From Cotesia glomerata (Eukaryota > Arthropoda > Insecta > Hymenoptera > Braconidae), in the NCBI RefSeq assembly GCF_020080835.1, contig NC_058158.1, forward strand, positions 1,302,001 through 1,366,000: a stretch of DNA of 64,000 bases, read 5' to 3'. A model generated the notes under the pieces. It saw only the letters and a list, made by a program, of their open reading frames with translations. It did no database searches and was not told where the DNA came from. Position numbers and translations under genes: made by a program. Each line of letters opens with the position of its first letter. Positions within the stretch are counted from its first letter, which is position 1. Of this stretch, positions 37,038-51,086 are shown one piece after another.

Positions 37038-40000
37038 ATGGAGAGCCTGGTGTTAAATGGAGCTAGCAAGACCAATGGAGATGTGGTGTATGAGTTAGAG
37101 AATGAAGTTGACACTGACAGCACTCATATTGGCAACAACGGCGATCAGCGAGAAAGTAAGTTTATTTTTTTTATTTATAATTTTTGATATTAAAAGTAGC
37201 AAATATAAAAATTGAATATATTTTTAAAAATACATAAGAATATTTAAAAATTTTTTTTAATAATTTTATTAAATAATTAAAATTTTTATGCTTGTAAAAA
37301 TAATTTACATTTTTAAATAATTTATTTAAAAAAAAAAATCCATCAATTTTTTAATTTTAATTTATTAATATAATTTAAATTAAGTAAATTTTTATGCTTG
37401 TAAAAATAATTTATATATTTAAAAAATAATTTAAAAAAATTTACATTGAAAAAAATCCATAAATTTTTTAATTTTAATTTATTAATATAACTTTAATTAA
37501 ATAATTTAAATTATATAAATTTTTATGCTTGTAAAAATAATTTATATATTTAAAAAATAATTTAAAAAAATTTACATTGAAAAAAATCCATAAATTTTTT
37601 AATTTTAATTTATTAATATAATTTTAATTAAATAATTTAAATTATATAATTTTTTATGCTTGCAAAAATAATTTGTATATTTAAAAAATAATTTTTTTAA
37701 ATTTACATTAAAAAAAATCCATGAATTTTTTAATTTTAATTTATTTATATAATTTAAATTAAATAATGTAAATTTTTATTCTTGTAAGAATAATTTATAT
37801 ATTTAAAAAATAATTAAAAAAAATTTACATTGAAAAAAATCCATGAATTTTTTAATTTTAATTTATTAATATAATTTAAATCAAATAATATAAATTTTTA
37901 TGCTTGTAAAAATAATTTACACTAAAAAATTTACATTAAAAATATCCATTAATTTTAAAATTTTAATTTATTAACATAATTTAAATTTTAAATAGAATTT
38001 TATAAACAAAATTTTTAATTAACTTTCTAATATTAAAAGTATGTCGAGTATGTGACAGAGTAATTAGTGTGAATGCCATTGAACTGATGAGTGAATGAAT
38101 AGCGGATGGAAAATACAAGAATTAACCAGCGAGTATTGATTTTCCAAGTGCAACTTTTCACGACTGGAATCGTGCAGCGCGCCAGGTTATTATTTCCTCG
38201 CTTGCAAGGTATGACAAATAGAAGCTAAAAGACAAAAACAGATGTTCGTGACTCGAAAGCGAACCAGCACAAAGAAAAAGTCCAATAAAAACTGAAATCA
38301 TATGAACTATTTCTGTAAATCCAATATTTTGTTACAAAGTAAGACACTCTTGAACACAGGTTGACGTACTTGGCTCGGAGCTCAAGGTTTGCTAGCATAA
38401 ACACTCATTGATCTGCGTTAGAGCTTTTCTGGTACACGAATAGAACCAGGAACAAGATACAAAGCAAGTCAGTCGTCAACGAGTCTTCTTAAACAGTTAA
38501 TCTGGTTTAATTTTCTGACTTAATTAAGAGCGACGCAAAATTTAATCGCTCTTTTTATCTGCGCACTAAATTACTCTGAAAACGATTGTGTTTTTAATTA
38601 GCGAATCAATCATCAAGAATATTAGCAGAAGCATGCTAACAATTTGTTGGCATGTGTAACATAATATAATATAACACTGCATCGAGTTCAGTCACTCGCG
38701 ACAACTCGCGTGTGCTCCGTCATAACTCTAAACTCTAAACTCAGTTGTTGCTGCAACCACCAAGTTGTTTTAAAGTTGCATTATTATGCAAATTATTTAG
38801 TGGCTCCTGCACCTTTTAAGTCTTTTAAGCCCATTTATTTTACGTGAATTAAATTCCATATTGAGCAAGCGAGAAAATGTCGAGCCGCGGAGTTACTAAT
38901 AATAATGAGGCCAAGTCTCTTCAGTGCTGGTTACATCAGCCGACTTTTTTTATCAGCGAGGAAGGTGAGGATATTTTACTTGTTTTAATTATTAAAAAAC
39001 AAATTTTTTTGCTCTATGATCTAGAGAATACAGAATACCGAGAGCTGATCAGTTATATAACTGATCTACTTTTGCTGCATCATTATTATCAGTCGTTTTA
39101 TTTGTCAGTTATTAGTACCGTTGATGTCAAGATATGCAGACATTAGACGGCACTGTTTTATCAGTCAGCTTGAGATTATTATGAGTATTTGTACCAATTA
39201 CCGTCATGCTATCGGAGATGAGTGCCGGTTGTATGTAAGGAGACTGATAGGTGAATTATATACTGTGGAATTTATATTTTTAATACCGGTACTATTTTTA
39301 TTGACGTCCCACGTTCAGTTATAAGATTTGTAGATTTTTGTTGGATGATTAGTTACTATTATAATCATTTTTAATAAATGTCTAGGATATTTTATTTTAA
39401 GAAAAAAAATTAATAATAATAATAATAATAGTTTAACTAGCAATTTTGCTAGTTACTATGTGACTACCGAGACTTGTTGAATTATAAATAAATAAAATTT
39501 TGATTTATTCAATAATAATTTTGTTAAATTGCACTGTACTTTTTTAACTATAGACGTTTTTAAGGATATAAGCTCATCCCGATGTTACACTCATCAAGAG
39601 CTTCCATTTGAGTACCCATATGCATTTTTGATATATTTTTCATATATTCATATATATAATATATATAAAATATATGAAAAATTGATGTGGGTACTCAAAT
39701 AAAAGGTCTCGATGAGTGTAACATCGGGATGAGCTTATATCTCTAAAAATGTCATTAATTAACAAGATAGCAAGGTCAGTTTTTAATTATTGACATTTTT
39801 TAAGATATAAGCTCATCCCGATGTTACATTCGTCAAGAGCTTTCATTTGAGTACCAACATGCATTTTTGATATATTTTTCATATATTCATATATATAATA
39901 TATATAAAATATATGAAAAATTGATGTGGGTACTCAAATAAAAGGTCTCGATGAGTGTAACATCGGGATGAGCTTATATCTCTAAAAATGTCATTAATTA

Positions 40001-43000
40001 ACAAGATAGCAAGGTCAGTTTTTAATTATTGACATTTTTTAAGATATAAGCTCATCCCGATGTTACACTCGTCAAGAGCTTTCATTTGAGTACCCACATG
40101 CATTTTGATATATTTTTCATATATTCATATATATAATATATATAAAATATATGAAAAATTGATGTGGGTACTCAAATAAAAGGTCTCGATGAGTGTAACA
40201 TCGGGATGAGCTTATATCTCTAAAAATGTCATTAATTAACAAGATAGCAAGGTCAGTTTTTAATTATTGACATTTTTTAAGATATAAGCTCATCCCGATG
40301 TTACATTCGTCAAGAGCTTTCATTTGAGTACCAACATGCATTTTTGATATATTTTTCATATATTCATATATATATAATATATATAAAATATATGAAAAAT
40401 TGATGTGGGTACTCAAATGAAAGGTCTCGATGAGTGTAACATCGGGATGAGCTTATATCTCTAAAAATGTCATTAATTAACAAGATAGCAAGGTCAGTTT
40501 TTAATTATTGACATTTTTTAAGATATAAGCTCATCCCGATGTTACACTCGTCAAGAGCTTTCATTTGAGTACCAACATGCATTTTTGATATATTTTTCAT
40601 ATATTCATATATATAATATATATAAAATATATGAAAATTGATGTGGGTACTCAAATAAAAGGTCTCGATGAGTGTAACATCAGGATGAGCTTATATCTTT
40701 AAAAATGTCATTAATTGACAAGATAGCAAGGTCAGTTCTTAATTATTGACATTTTTTAAGATATAAGCTCATCCCGATGTTACACTCGTCAAGAGCTTTC
40801 ATTTGAGTACCCACATGCATTTTTGATATATTTTTCATATATTCATATATATAATATATATAAAATATATGAAAAATTGATGTGGGTACTCAAATGAAAG
40901 GTCTCGATGAGTGTAACATCGGGATGAGCTTATATCTCTAAAAATGTCATTAATTAACAAGATAGCAAGGTCAGTTCTTAATTATTGACATTTTTTAAGA
41001 TATAAGCTCATCCCGATGTTACACTCGTCAAGAGCTTTCATTTGAGTACCCACATGCATTTTTGATATATTTTTCATATATTCATATATATAATATATAT
41101 AAAATATATGAAAAATTGATGTGGGTACTCAAATGAAAGGTCTCGATGAGTGTAACATCGGGATGAGCCTATATCTTTAAAAATATCAATATTTCACAAG
41201 ATACAAGATAATTCCTTAATTATGTATCTAGAGATAGAGCATTTTCGAATGCAGCCTAAATACTTTTCATTTTTGGAAATATTTAGGGTATTTTATTTAA
41301 AAAAAAAATTAATAATATTAATAATAGTTTAATTATATAAAATAAAAAATATTAATACTTTCATTAATATATTAATTAATATAAATGTTTATAAATAATT
41401 CGCGACTTTTTAAATTATTATTTTTGTAATTTAATATACTTAATTAAGCTAACAAAAATACACCTGATATTTTATAGATCTAAGTAACTTATAATTATTA
41501 AACAATATTTGTTATTGTCCTTGACTATTTCTAAATAAATAAATATAATAGAATGAAAAGAATGTCAGACAGCTATTATATTGAAACTATTGACACTCGA
41601 GTAGACTGAGTAAACAAAGAATTATTTTGTTTAATATTATCACCTCAGCAATTGAAATTGTAATACAAACGTAAACACCTATATATAAAAGTACATACTA
41701 TTTAAATTTAAATTTACAATGCGGTCTCCTATCCTCGCGATTTAAATTTCAATGGATTTATAAGCGTCGTAAATCACTAAAATTCCGGCGCATTTGCTCG
41801 CCAGAAGAGATGATAAAGTCTTGAGAGATTTTTGATGAAAGAGGTAAACTGAGAATTTTTGTTTAACAATGAGGAAAGTTTAAGCAAAAAGCTCTGTCGC
41901 TCAGTTTATCTTGTTTTCTAGTTCTCAAACTCGTTTCAGTTTCGTCTGCAAATCGGTTTCTGGCTTGCTACCAACAATACTAAAACTTGGCTCAAGTTTT
42001 ATCATAAAAATCAATACTCACGTTCCAACTTTCATTTCACTTATTTTTTTATAAAAACTGAAATAAGTATCTGCAATAAAATAAATAAAATTATAATTAT
42101 TGAGTTACAATTTTTAGAAATTAATAATTAATAGATAAATTAATTAATTAACATATTAATATTTATTTATTTAATTTTTACAATATTCATTATATTGAAA
42201 AAAATTATTTATTAATTATTTTTTTTTGATTTCATCAAAAATTAAAAATAAAATTTAATTAAATTTCAATACAACATGCTAATGAACTGAATTAAAATCA
42301 AATTTTACTACATCGTATTTTATTATTAATTATTATTAAAGTTTATTTTTATTTTGTTGTGTACCGATTATCGAACTAGAAGGAAAAGCGTATAAAAAAT
42401 AGCGTGATACGCAGTGTAATGTAGAAGAAAAGAGAAGAGAGAGGGTAACTGCGTATCAAAACATGCGTAGAAATTAAATTCAGTTAAATTTAATTGCTCC
42501 TCTATATTTAATCGCTTTATTGACTGAAAATAATTCATCGGATAAATGTATTTTGTGTTTTAACCAATAAACGCTGCGGTTGTCTAAAAATAAAAATCAC
42601 AAAGAGACTTTTGTTTGTTGACTAAAAAATAAATTGATAAATAATACTGAGGTGAATGAACATCAAGTGGATTAACAATAGCAATATTAATAAATAGTTA
42701 TTCTGAATTTTTTTTTAAGTTAATATTTTAAAACTAAAAAATTTGCATTTAAAGCATTGAAGCTCTTAAACGGTTCAGATATATATTATATATTTTTTTA
42801 GTGGAGTGATTACTGGCTGGTGTTATCAGCTTGCTTTGTGATAGCTGTTAGTCACTTTAAAAATAACTTTATTTTATAAAATCGGGTTTTATTTACTCAC
42901 TTATGAAATGACGTCTAGTGAAAAAGATCTTTTTAATAATTACTCTCTGTCATTTACTAAAAAACCGGTAAAAAATATTCCTCAAATAAAAATTGATAAT

Positions 43001-46000
43001 GGTACTCTATTTTTTTTTTTATATATAAAAATTGATCTGCTATTTTCAGTATCACAAATTACCTTTCAATAAAAAAAAAAAAACTTTGAAACTAATGAAT
43101 GATTAATTTATTTCAGAAAGCGAGAGTCCAGTTTTTGACGCAGCGGGTGGTGGAGGAAATTTGAGGATGCCTTCGGAGCTTCCCAATGAAATATCAGCGC
43201 CGTATGAAGTTCCGCAGTTTCCGATCGAGCAGATCGAGAAGAAACTATTGATCCAGAGACAACTTACTGTCAAGTATGTTCATTATTTCTTCAGCTTTAG
43301 AAAATTTTATTGAAATAAATATGGAACTGAAATTTACAGACGTTTTGATAAAATTAAATTTTATTTAACAAATAAATTAATTAGAAACATTTTCACTTGA
43401 AATTTTTTACAATTTTTACTTGTAGAATTTTTTTAATCAATTTTTTTATTTTTACCATTTGTTTTAGAATTTTTTAAAAATTATTAAAGGTTTCAATTTT
43501 TTTAAATTTTATTATTGCTAAAATTTATTTTTAAATAAATAATTAAATAGCTTTTAATTTTAGAATCATTAAAGTAAATATGAAACTGAAATAAGCAGAT
43601 ATTTTACGATGATTAAATTTTATTTATCAAATAAACAAATAATAAAAAACTAACAACATTGCAGTCACTATGTTACTGCCGTGACTTGTGAACTATAAAT
43701 AAATAAAATTTTGCTCTCTTAAATAATGAATTTAATTAAATTGCACTGAATTTTCTTAACTATTGACGTTTTGAAAGATATAAGCTCATTTTGATGTTAC
43801 ACTCATCAAGAGCTTTCATTTGAGTATCCACATGCATTTTCATATATTTTTCATATATTCACATATATATAATATATATAAATATATGAAAAATTGATAT
43901 GGGTACTCAAATGAAAGGTCTCGATAAGTGTAACATCAAGATAAGCTTATATTTTTAAAAATGTCAATAATTAACAAGATACAAGGTCATTTCTTAATTA
44001 TTGATAATTTTTAAGATATAACCTCATTTTGATATTACACTGATCAAGAGCTTTCATTTGAGTATCCACATGCATTTTCATATATTTTTCATATATTCAC
44101 ATATATATAATATATATAAATATATGAAAAATTGATATGGGTACTCAAATGAAAGGTCTCGATAAGTGTAACATCAGGATGAGCTTATATTTTTAAAAAT
44201 GTCAATAATTAACAAGATACAAGGTCATTTCTTAATTATTGATAATTTTTAAGATATAAGCTTATTTTGATATTACACTGATCACGAGCTTTCATTTGAG
44301 TACCCACATACATTTTCATATATTTTTCATATATTCATATATATAAATATGTAAAATATATGAAAAATTGATGTGGGTACTCAAATGAAAGGACTCGATG
44401 AGTGTAACATTGGAGTGAGCTTATATCTTTAAAAATGTCAATATTTCACAAGATACAAGGTCATTTCTTAATTATTGATATTTTTTAAGATATAAGCTCA
44501 TCTTGATGCTACACTCATCAAGAGCTTTCATTTGAGTACTCATATGCATTTTGATATATTTTTCATATATACATATTTGTAATATATATAAATATATGAA
44601 AAATTGATGTGGGTACTCAAATGAAAGGACTCGATGAGTGTAACATTGGAGTGAGCTTATATCTTTAAAAATGTCAATATTTCACAAGATACAAGGTCAT
44701 TTCTTAATTATTGATATTTTTTAAGATATAAGCTCATCTTGATGCTACACTCATCAAGAGCTTTCATTTGAGTACTCACATGCATTTTGATATATTTTTC
44801 ATATATACATATTTGTAATATATATAAATATATGAAAAATTGATATGGGTACTCAAATGAAAGGTCTCGATGAGTGTAACATCGGGATGAGCTTACATCT
44901 TTAGAAATGTCAATAGTTCACAAGATACAAGGTCATTTCTTAATTATGTATCTAGAGATAGAGAATTTTTGAATGCAGCCTAAATACTTATCATAATAAA
45001 TGATAAATTCAAGTCAAGACCTTTGCAATGAGACTAAATTTCATTTTAAAAAAACCAATTTTATCATATGGCTATTCTGGACACAAAATTTTTCTTATTC
45101 TCTCAATAATATAGATAATTTTTTAAAAATATAACTTATAATTTTTCAAAATTTCTACAAGTAAAAATGTTCTCCAATTTTATTATTGCTAATTTATTTA
45201 TTATAAAATTTTTAAAAAATAATAAAATGTCACTAAATTTCAGAATCATTGAAATAAATTGATCTTGGTATCCAATATTGTCCTTAATCGGTCTAGTCAT
45301 CAGACCGGATAATAGCAGAGTTAATTAAACGTTATTTAATGACAAACTCACGTACACGTAAGTGGATTTTATCAATCGACCCAAAATTATGTCGTTGGAA
45401 GCATGACGCACTACTATCTATATGTTCACATATCACATTTATAAAATGAAAATGGTAACAAGTAAACTACCGATCAATAATCCAATGACGGTGAATAGAG
45501 CTTAATGGAGTGATCCTCTTTCTCTTTCATATTCTCAGTGTCCCTGGTGTCCCGTTCATTCGGATATTTGACATAATATCTTTCTGCGACATTTATGTCC
45601 GACATTATACGATATTAATTCGATATTATCCCCTCGCGCCCCTCAACGGCTGGCTAACACGCGTAATTTATAAATTATGAACAATTATAATTATAATTAA
45701 ATTAAAATCGCTTCGCGCGGGTAAATATACATTTTTGATAATTAATTAATTGATTTAAAAAAAAAAAAGCAGTTCATTTTTATTTTTATAAAATTATTTT
45801 CCAGAATAAGGAGTGTGGGATGCGGGCGAAAAATATTCTCGCACGCGTACTCTTGCAGCGGCTTATAAACACATGGAAGGGATATCGGCGGTCTCTCCGG
45901 CAGTACTAGTGCGACTGCGAGCGCGATAGGATTCGAATCTTCAATAAAACGTTTCCTCTTATCTCGCAATAAGATATTATTATTTTTTTACTTGAAATAT

Positions 46001-49000
46001 ATTAAATAGCAAGTTTTATTTTCATCTATCATAGCCAGCCATGAATTCGAGGAATGTGATCGGTTTTCCGAAAGAATAAATTATTTTATTTTATTTTTGA
46101 GTAATTTTTTTATATCAAGGCGAGATGTAGTAGAATTATCGTAACAGTATTTATATTTACGTAATTATTTGTTTGTGATACTCAGTGCCTTCAATCTTAT
46201 AATTATTTTAGAGACATAGTTGATATTTTATTTATAATGTTCGCTTGCGCTATTGATTCTAAGCGGTGGTTGAGAGACAAAAATATTTTGATAAAGTAAG
46301 ATTGCATTGAAATAACTAAGGTGTTTTTGAAAATTTATTAATAATAATAATGATAACTAGCAACCTTGCAATCACTATGTGACTGCCGTGACTTATAAAT
46401 TAAAAAAATTAAATTTTGCGTTAGTAAATAATGACTTTTGGTAAATTGCACTGTACTTTCTTAAATATTGACGTTTTTTAAGATATAAGCTCATCTCGAT
46501 GTAACGCTCATCAAGAGCTTTCATTTGAGTACCCACATGCATTTTTGATATATTTTTCATATATACATATATATAATATACATAAATATATAAAATATAT
46601 GAAAAATTGATGTGGGTACTCAAATGAAAGGTCTCGATGAGTGTAACATCGAGATTAGCTTATATCTTCAAAAATATCATTAATTGACAAGTCAGTTCTT
46701 AATTATTAACATTTTTAAAGATATAAGCTCATCCCTATGTAACGCTCATCAAGAGCTTTCATTTGAGTACCCACATGCATTTTTGATATATTTTTCATAT
46801 GTACATATATATAATATACATAAATATATAAAATATATGAAAAATTGATGTGGGTACTCAAATGAAAGGTCTTGATGAGTGTAATGTCGGGATGAGCTTA
46901 TATCTTCAAAAATAGTATTAGTTGACAAGATAGCAGTTAGTTCTTAATTATTGACATTTTTTAAGATATAAGCTGATCTCGATCTTACGCTGATCAAGAG
47001 CTTTCATTTGAGTACCCACATGCATTTTTGATATATTTTTCATATATTCATATATATAATATATATAAATATATGAAAAATTGATGTGGGTACTCAAATG
47101 AAAGGTCTTGATGAGTGTAATGTCGGGATGAGCTTATATCTTCAAAAATAGTATTAGTTGACAAGATAGCAGTTAGTTCTTAATTATTGACATTTTTTAA
47201 GATATAAGCTGATCTCGATCTTACGCTGATCAAGAGCTTTCATTTGAGTACCCACATGCATTTTTGATATATTTTTCATATATTCATATATATAATATAT
47301 ATAAATATATGAAAAATTGATGTGGGTATTCAAATGAAAGGTCTCGATGAGTGTAACATCGAGATGAGCTTATATCTTTAAAAATGTCAATATTTCACAA
47401 GATAATAACAATAATTTAATTTAATTTATGTTTTTAAAAAAAATTTTAAACCTAGCGCTTCTAAATTTTTTTAATTTACTTAAAGGAAAAATTTAACTAA
47501 AAAATAATTAACTTAATTGAATGTAAATAAACAATTTAATGACTAAGTAATTGAGTGACGCATTTAACTATTTTTAAATCTCGGAAGATAAACATTCGAT
47601 TAATCATTTAAAACGTGTACTTGTTTACTTAATTATTATTTTATTTATTTATTTATTTATAAAGATATTATTCAATACGAGTTCGATAAGTTGAAAACAC
47701 TTAATTTATTAGACATAAATAATTGATAATTTTTTAATTATGATAATTCTTTATTTCAGAGCGGCAAAAGACCTCGAGGAGCGTCGTAGCCACTATGAAC
47801 CTTCACTGGGACCTGCAGCTGACGACAATGACTACCCCTTTACCCTCGAAGAAAATGACTTCGTTCCTCACTTCCAGCGCGTCTCCATTTCCGGGGAAGA
47901 CACATCTGGAGTAAGTTTTAATTAAATAATATTTTTACTTTTTATGAACTTTGTTACTCGCATTGACGTTTTCTGCTCGCTGTCGGGGAAAAGGTGGAAG
48001 GTGGAAGGTGGACGATGCCGGGAAACCGCATGAGTGCGGTGTTACGTGAAGTTCACCTTTATAGCACGTCATTAAAAATATCATGCACCCCTGCAAGCTC
48101 GTTACGTTATCGGAAAGTTTGCGTTACATTTTTCCAAGACCTTGATTATGAAGTTCTTGGGATTCTGATTAAATGCCGGGTTCTTGTGAATGACACTTCT
48201 TAGAATTATGATTCATATCTGCATTAAATTCTTCGCGTGATTAATAGTGTATTACACTCATTGGGAAGGAAAATAAGAAAAGCCTCAGATCACATGTAAT
48301 TGTTGACCGAGGCGAAGCCGAGGTCAATAAATATGTGATCTGAGGTTTTCTTTTTTAATTCCCAAGGGCTGTATAATATTTTTTGTCCGAGGAAGGAGGA
48401 AAGCGGCAACTTTGTTTAGCGCAGTGAGACCAAAGTTGCCACTTTCTGCCCAGAGGGCAAAATAGTATATTACACACCTAGGGAAGTAAAGTAAGAAATG
48501 TCTCAGATCACATGTAATTGTTGGCCGAGGCGAAGCCGAGGTTGACAAACATGTGATTTGAGGCTTTCTTATTTACTTCCCGTGGAGTGTATACTATTTT
48601 TTTGCTCGACGAAGGCAGAAAGTGACACTTTCGTTTAGCGCAGCGGGCCGAAAGTTGACGCTTCCTGCCCGTCGAGCAAAAAAATACTTTATTTACTTTT
48701 TTTAACTTCCCGCTACGAAAATCGAAGATTTTCAAAAATCGGGAAGTTATTGTTTTCACCCCGTTTTGCAAAAATCGAGTTTTCATCAGATCTCGACGTT
48801 TGAAGGTCACAGGAAGCTTCCCTGACTATCCCCGCGAGGTTATCACGGCGTCTGTATGTATGTGTGTGTGTGTGTGTGTGTGAAAGTATGTGAACCGCTT
48901 ATAACTTTTGAACGGCTTGACCGATTTCATCGCGGTTGGTGCCATTCGAAAGGGCTTGACCAAACTTAGATTTTGAAAACTATTTGGACCGATTCAGATC

Positions 49001-51011
49001 AATAGATTTTGAGAAATCTTAAAAAAACTGAAAAAAAATTTTTTTTCAAATGTGGTTTTTTTGGAATAACTTTTAAACGGCTTAAAGGTTCAATTCCAAA
49101 AACTAATCAGCTCTTAACCTCAAAAAACTACGTCGATCGCCACCAGTCCGGTCAAAATCGGTTGATTCGTTCGAGAGATATTGTGAACGAAAGAAAACCG
49201 AAAAAAGTGTTTTTTCGGAATAACTCCAAAATTCCTAGCGCGATCAATTCAAAATTTGAGATTCTTTGTGAGGCTTGAAAAACTGCGTCGAATGCTTCTA
49301 ACCGCGTAAAAATCGGTTTATTCATTCAAAAGTTATTGCGGTTTAAAAATTCAAAAAATAGTGTCTTATCAAATCTCTATCAGACTTTTGAGCTCGAAGA
49401 GCTTTAAAGGATAGGAAAGCAATCTCTTTGAGCTCGGAGAGCTCAAAATAACCCATAAATTGTATTTTTGAGCTCGAAGAGCTCAAAAACGTCATTGGTG
49501 CAATTTTAAGCGCCTAAGTATGAAATTAGCGGGAAGTTGCAGGGATGGCCTTCAGGGTCAACCGTTTTCCTAATTTTTTTATGTACACTTTATTTTAATT
49601 CATGAGAAAAAAAATAACATCTGTTTTAAATTCTCTGCATTATAATTATAAAGATTTTTTACACGATAGAAATTTACTCACGATTATGCTAATTATTTAA
49701 CAATTCTAATAAATGTCTCAAGTGTTGAGACTAAATTAATGTCAAAAAGTTTTTATACAATAGACAGGTTTTATTTTTTATATTTTAAGTTACTTGACGA
49801 AGTTTTATTTTAATTTATTTTAAAAATTAATACATTAATGTTTTTTTCTATTTAATTTAAAATTATAAATTTTTTTATTGGAAATTTTAATATTAATTTA
49901 TTTATTAAAATTAAAATATTAATTATTTTTATTAAAATTGAAACATCAATATTTTTTATTGCAAAAATAGTAATATTAAAGTTTTTACTTAAAAGCTTGT
50001 TAATTTTTTTATTTAATAAAAAAAATGAATTTTTTTTTAATTAAATAAAAAAATTAATAACAAACATTATAAAATCTAGTCGAGCAAATTTTACAGTAAA
50101 TTTATTTTAAAAATTAAAATGTTAATTATTTTTATTAAAATTGAAACATTAATATTTTTTATTGTAAAATTAAATATTGATTTATTTATTAAAACTAAAT
50201 TATCAATTTTTTATTGCAAAAATAGTAATATTAAGTTTTTTATTCAAAAACTTATGTTAATTTTTTTAGTTACTTTTTTATTTAATTTTTAATTAAAAAA
50301 AATTAATTTTTTTAATTTAAATTAAAAAGCAAACGGTATAAAATCTAGTAGTACAAATTTTACAGCAAATTTATTTAAAAAATTAAAATATTCATTGTTT
50401 TATTATAAAAATTGAAATATTAATTTTTTTATTAAAATTAAAAGTAATAAATTTTTTAAATTACCTAAAAATAAAAACTTATAAAACAAACATAATAAAA
50501 TCTGCCAGCGCAAACTTTACATTAAATTAAATCTGATTAAATATTATCCGAGTTAATCAACTAAGTAATTGGTTAGTTAGTAGACTTATTCAAACAGTCA
50601 CGGAAATATAATTACCATGATTATAACTATTGATATGGATATTGATATAGAAGGTATACATATCCTGATATTGCTCTTTAGCCAGAACTTTCCCTGGTGA
50701 CCTAGCTCGCACGTGTCAGATTAAGTAAACTCATATTTAATTTCACATCACACTGACCCAGTCAAGGTCAAGTTCAATCAATAAAACGTTACATCTCTCC
50801 TGTAAAATTCTCACTTTCATAATAATTTATATTATTAAGAGAATTAGAAAAATTTTGTGTCCAGGATAGTCATATGATAAAATCGGTTATTTACATAATT
50901 AAGAAATTACCTTGTATCTTGTGAAATATTGACATTTTTAAAGATGTAAGCTCACCCCGACGTTACATTCATCGAGACCTTTCATTTGAGTACCCACATC
51001 AATTTTTCATA

Positions 51012-51086
<75 letters not shown>

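Noticed and set aside
39565..41190. CRISPR-like array of regular repeats
   Set aside because: The whole 239-bp unit is repeated with no unique spacers, units are palindromic, and the context is a eukaryotic intron.
45742..45969. Minus frame of 75 codons in a base-balanced intron block
   Set aside because: No ATG start, no motif, poly-Phe end from a T tract; noted only as an unassigned block.
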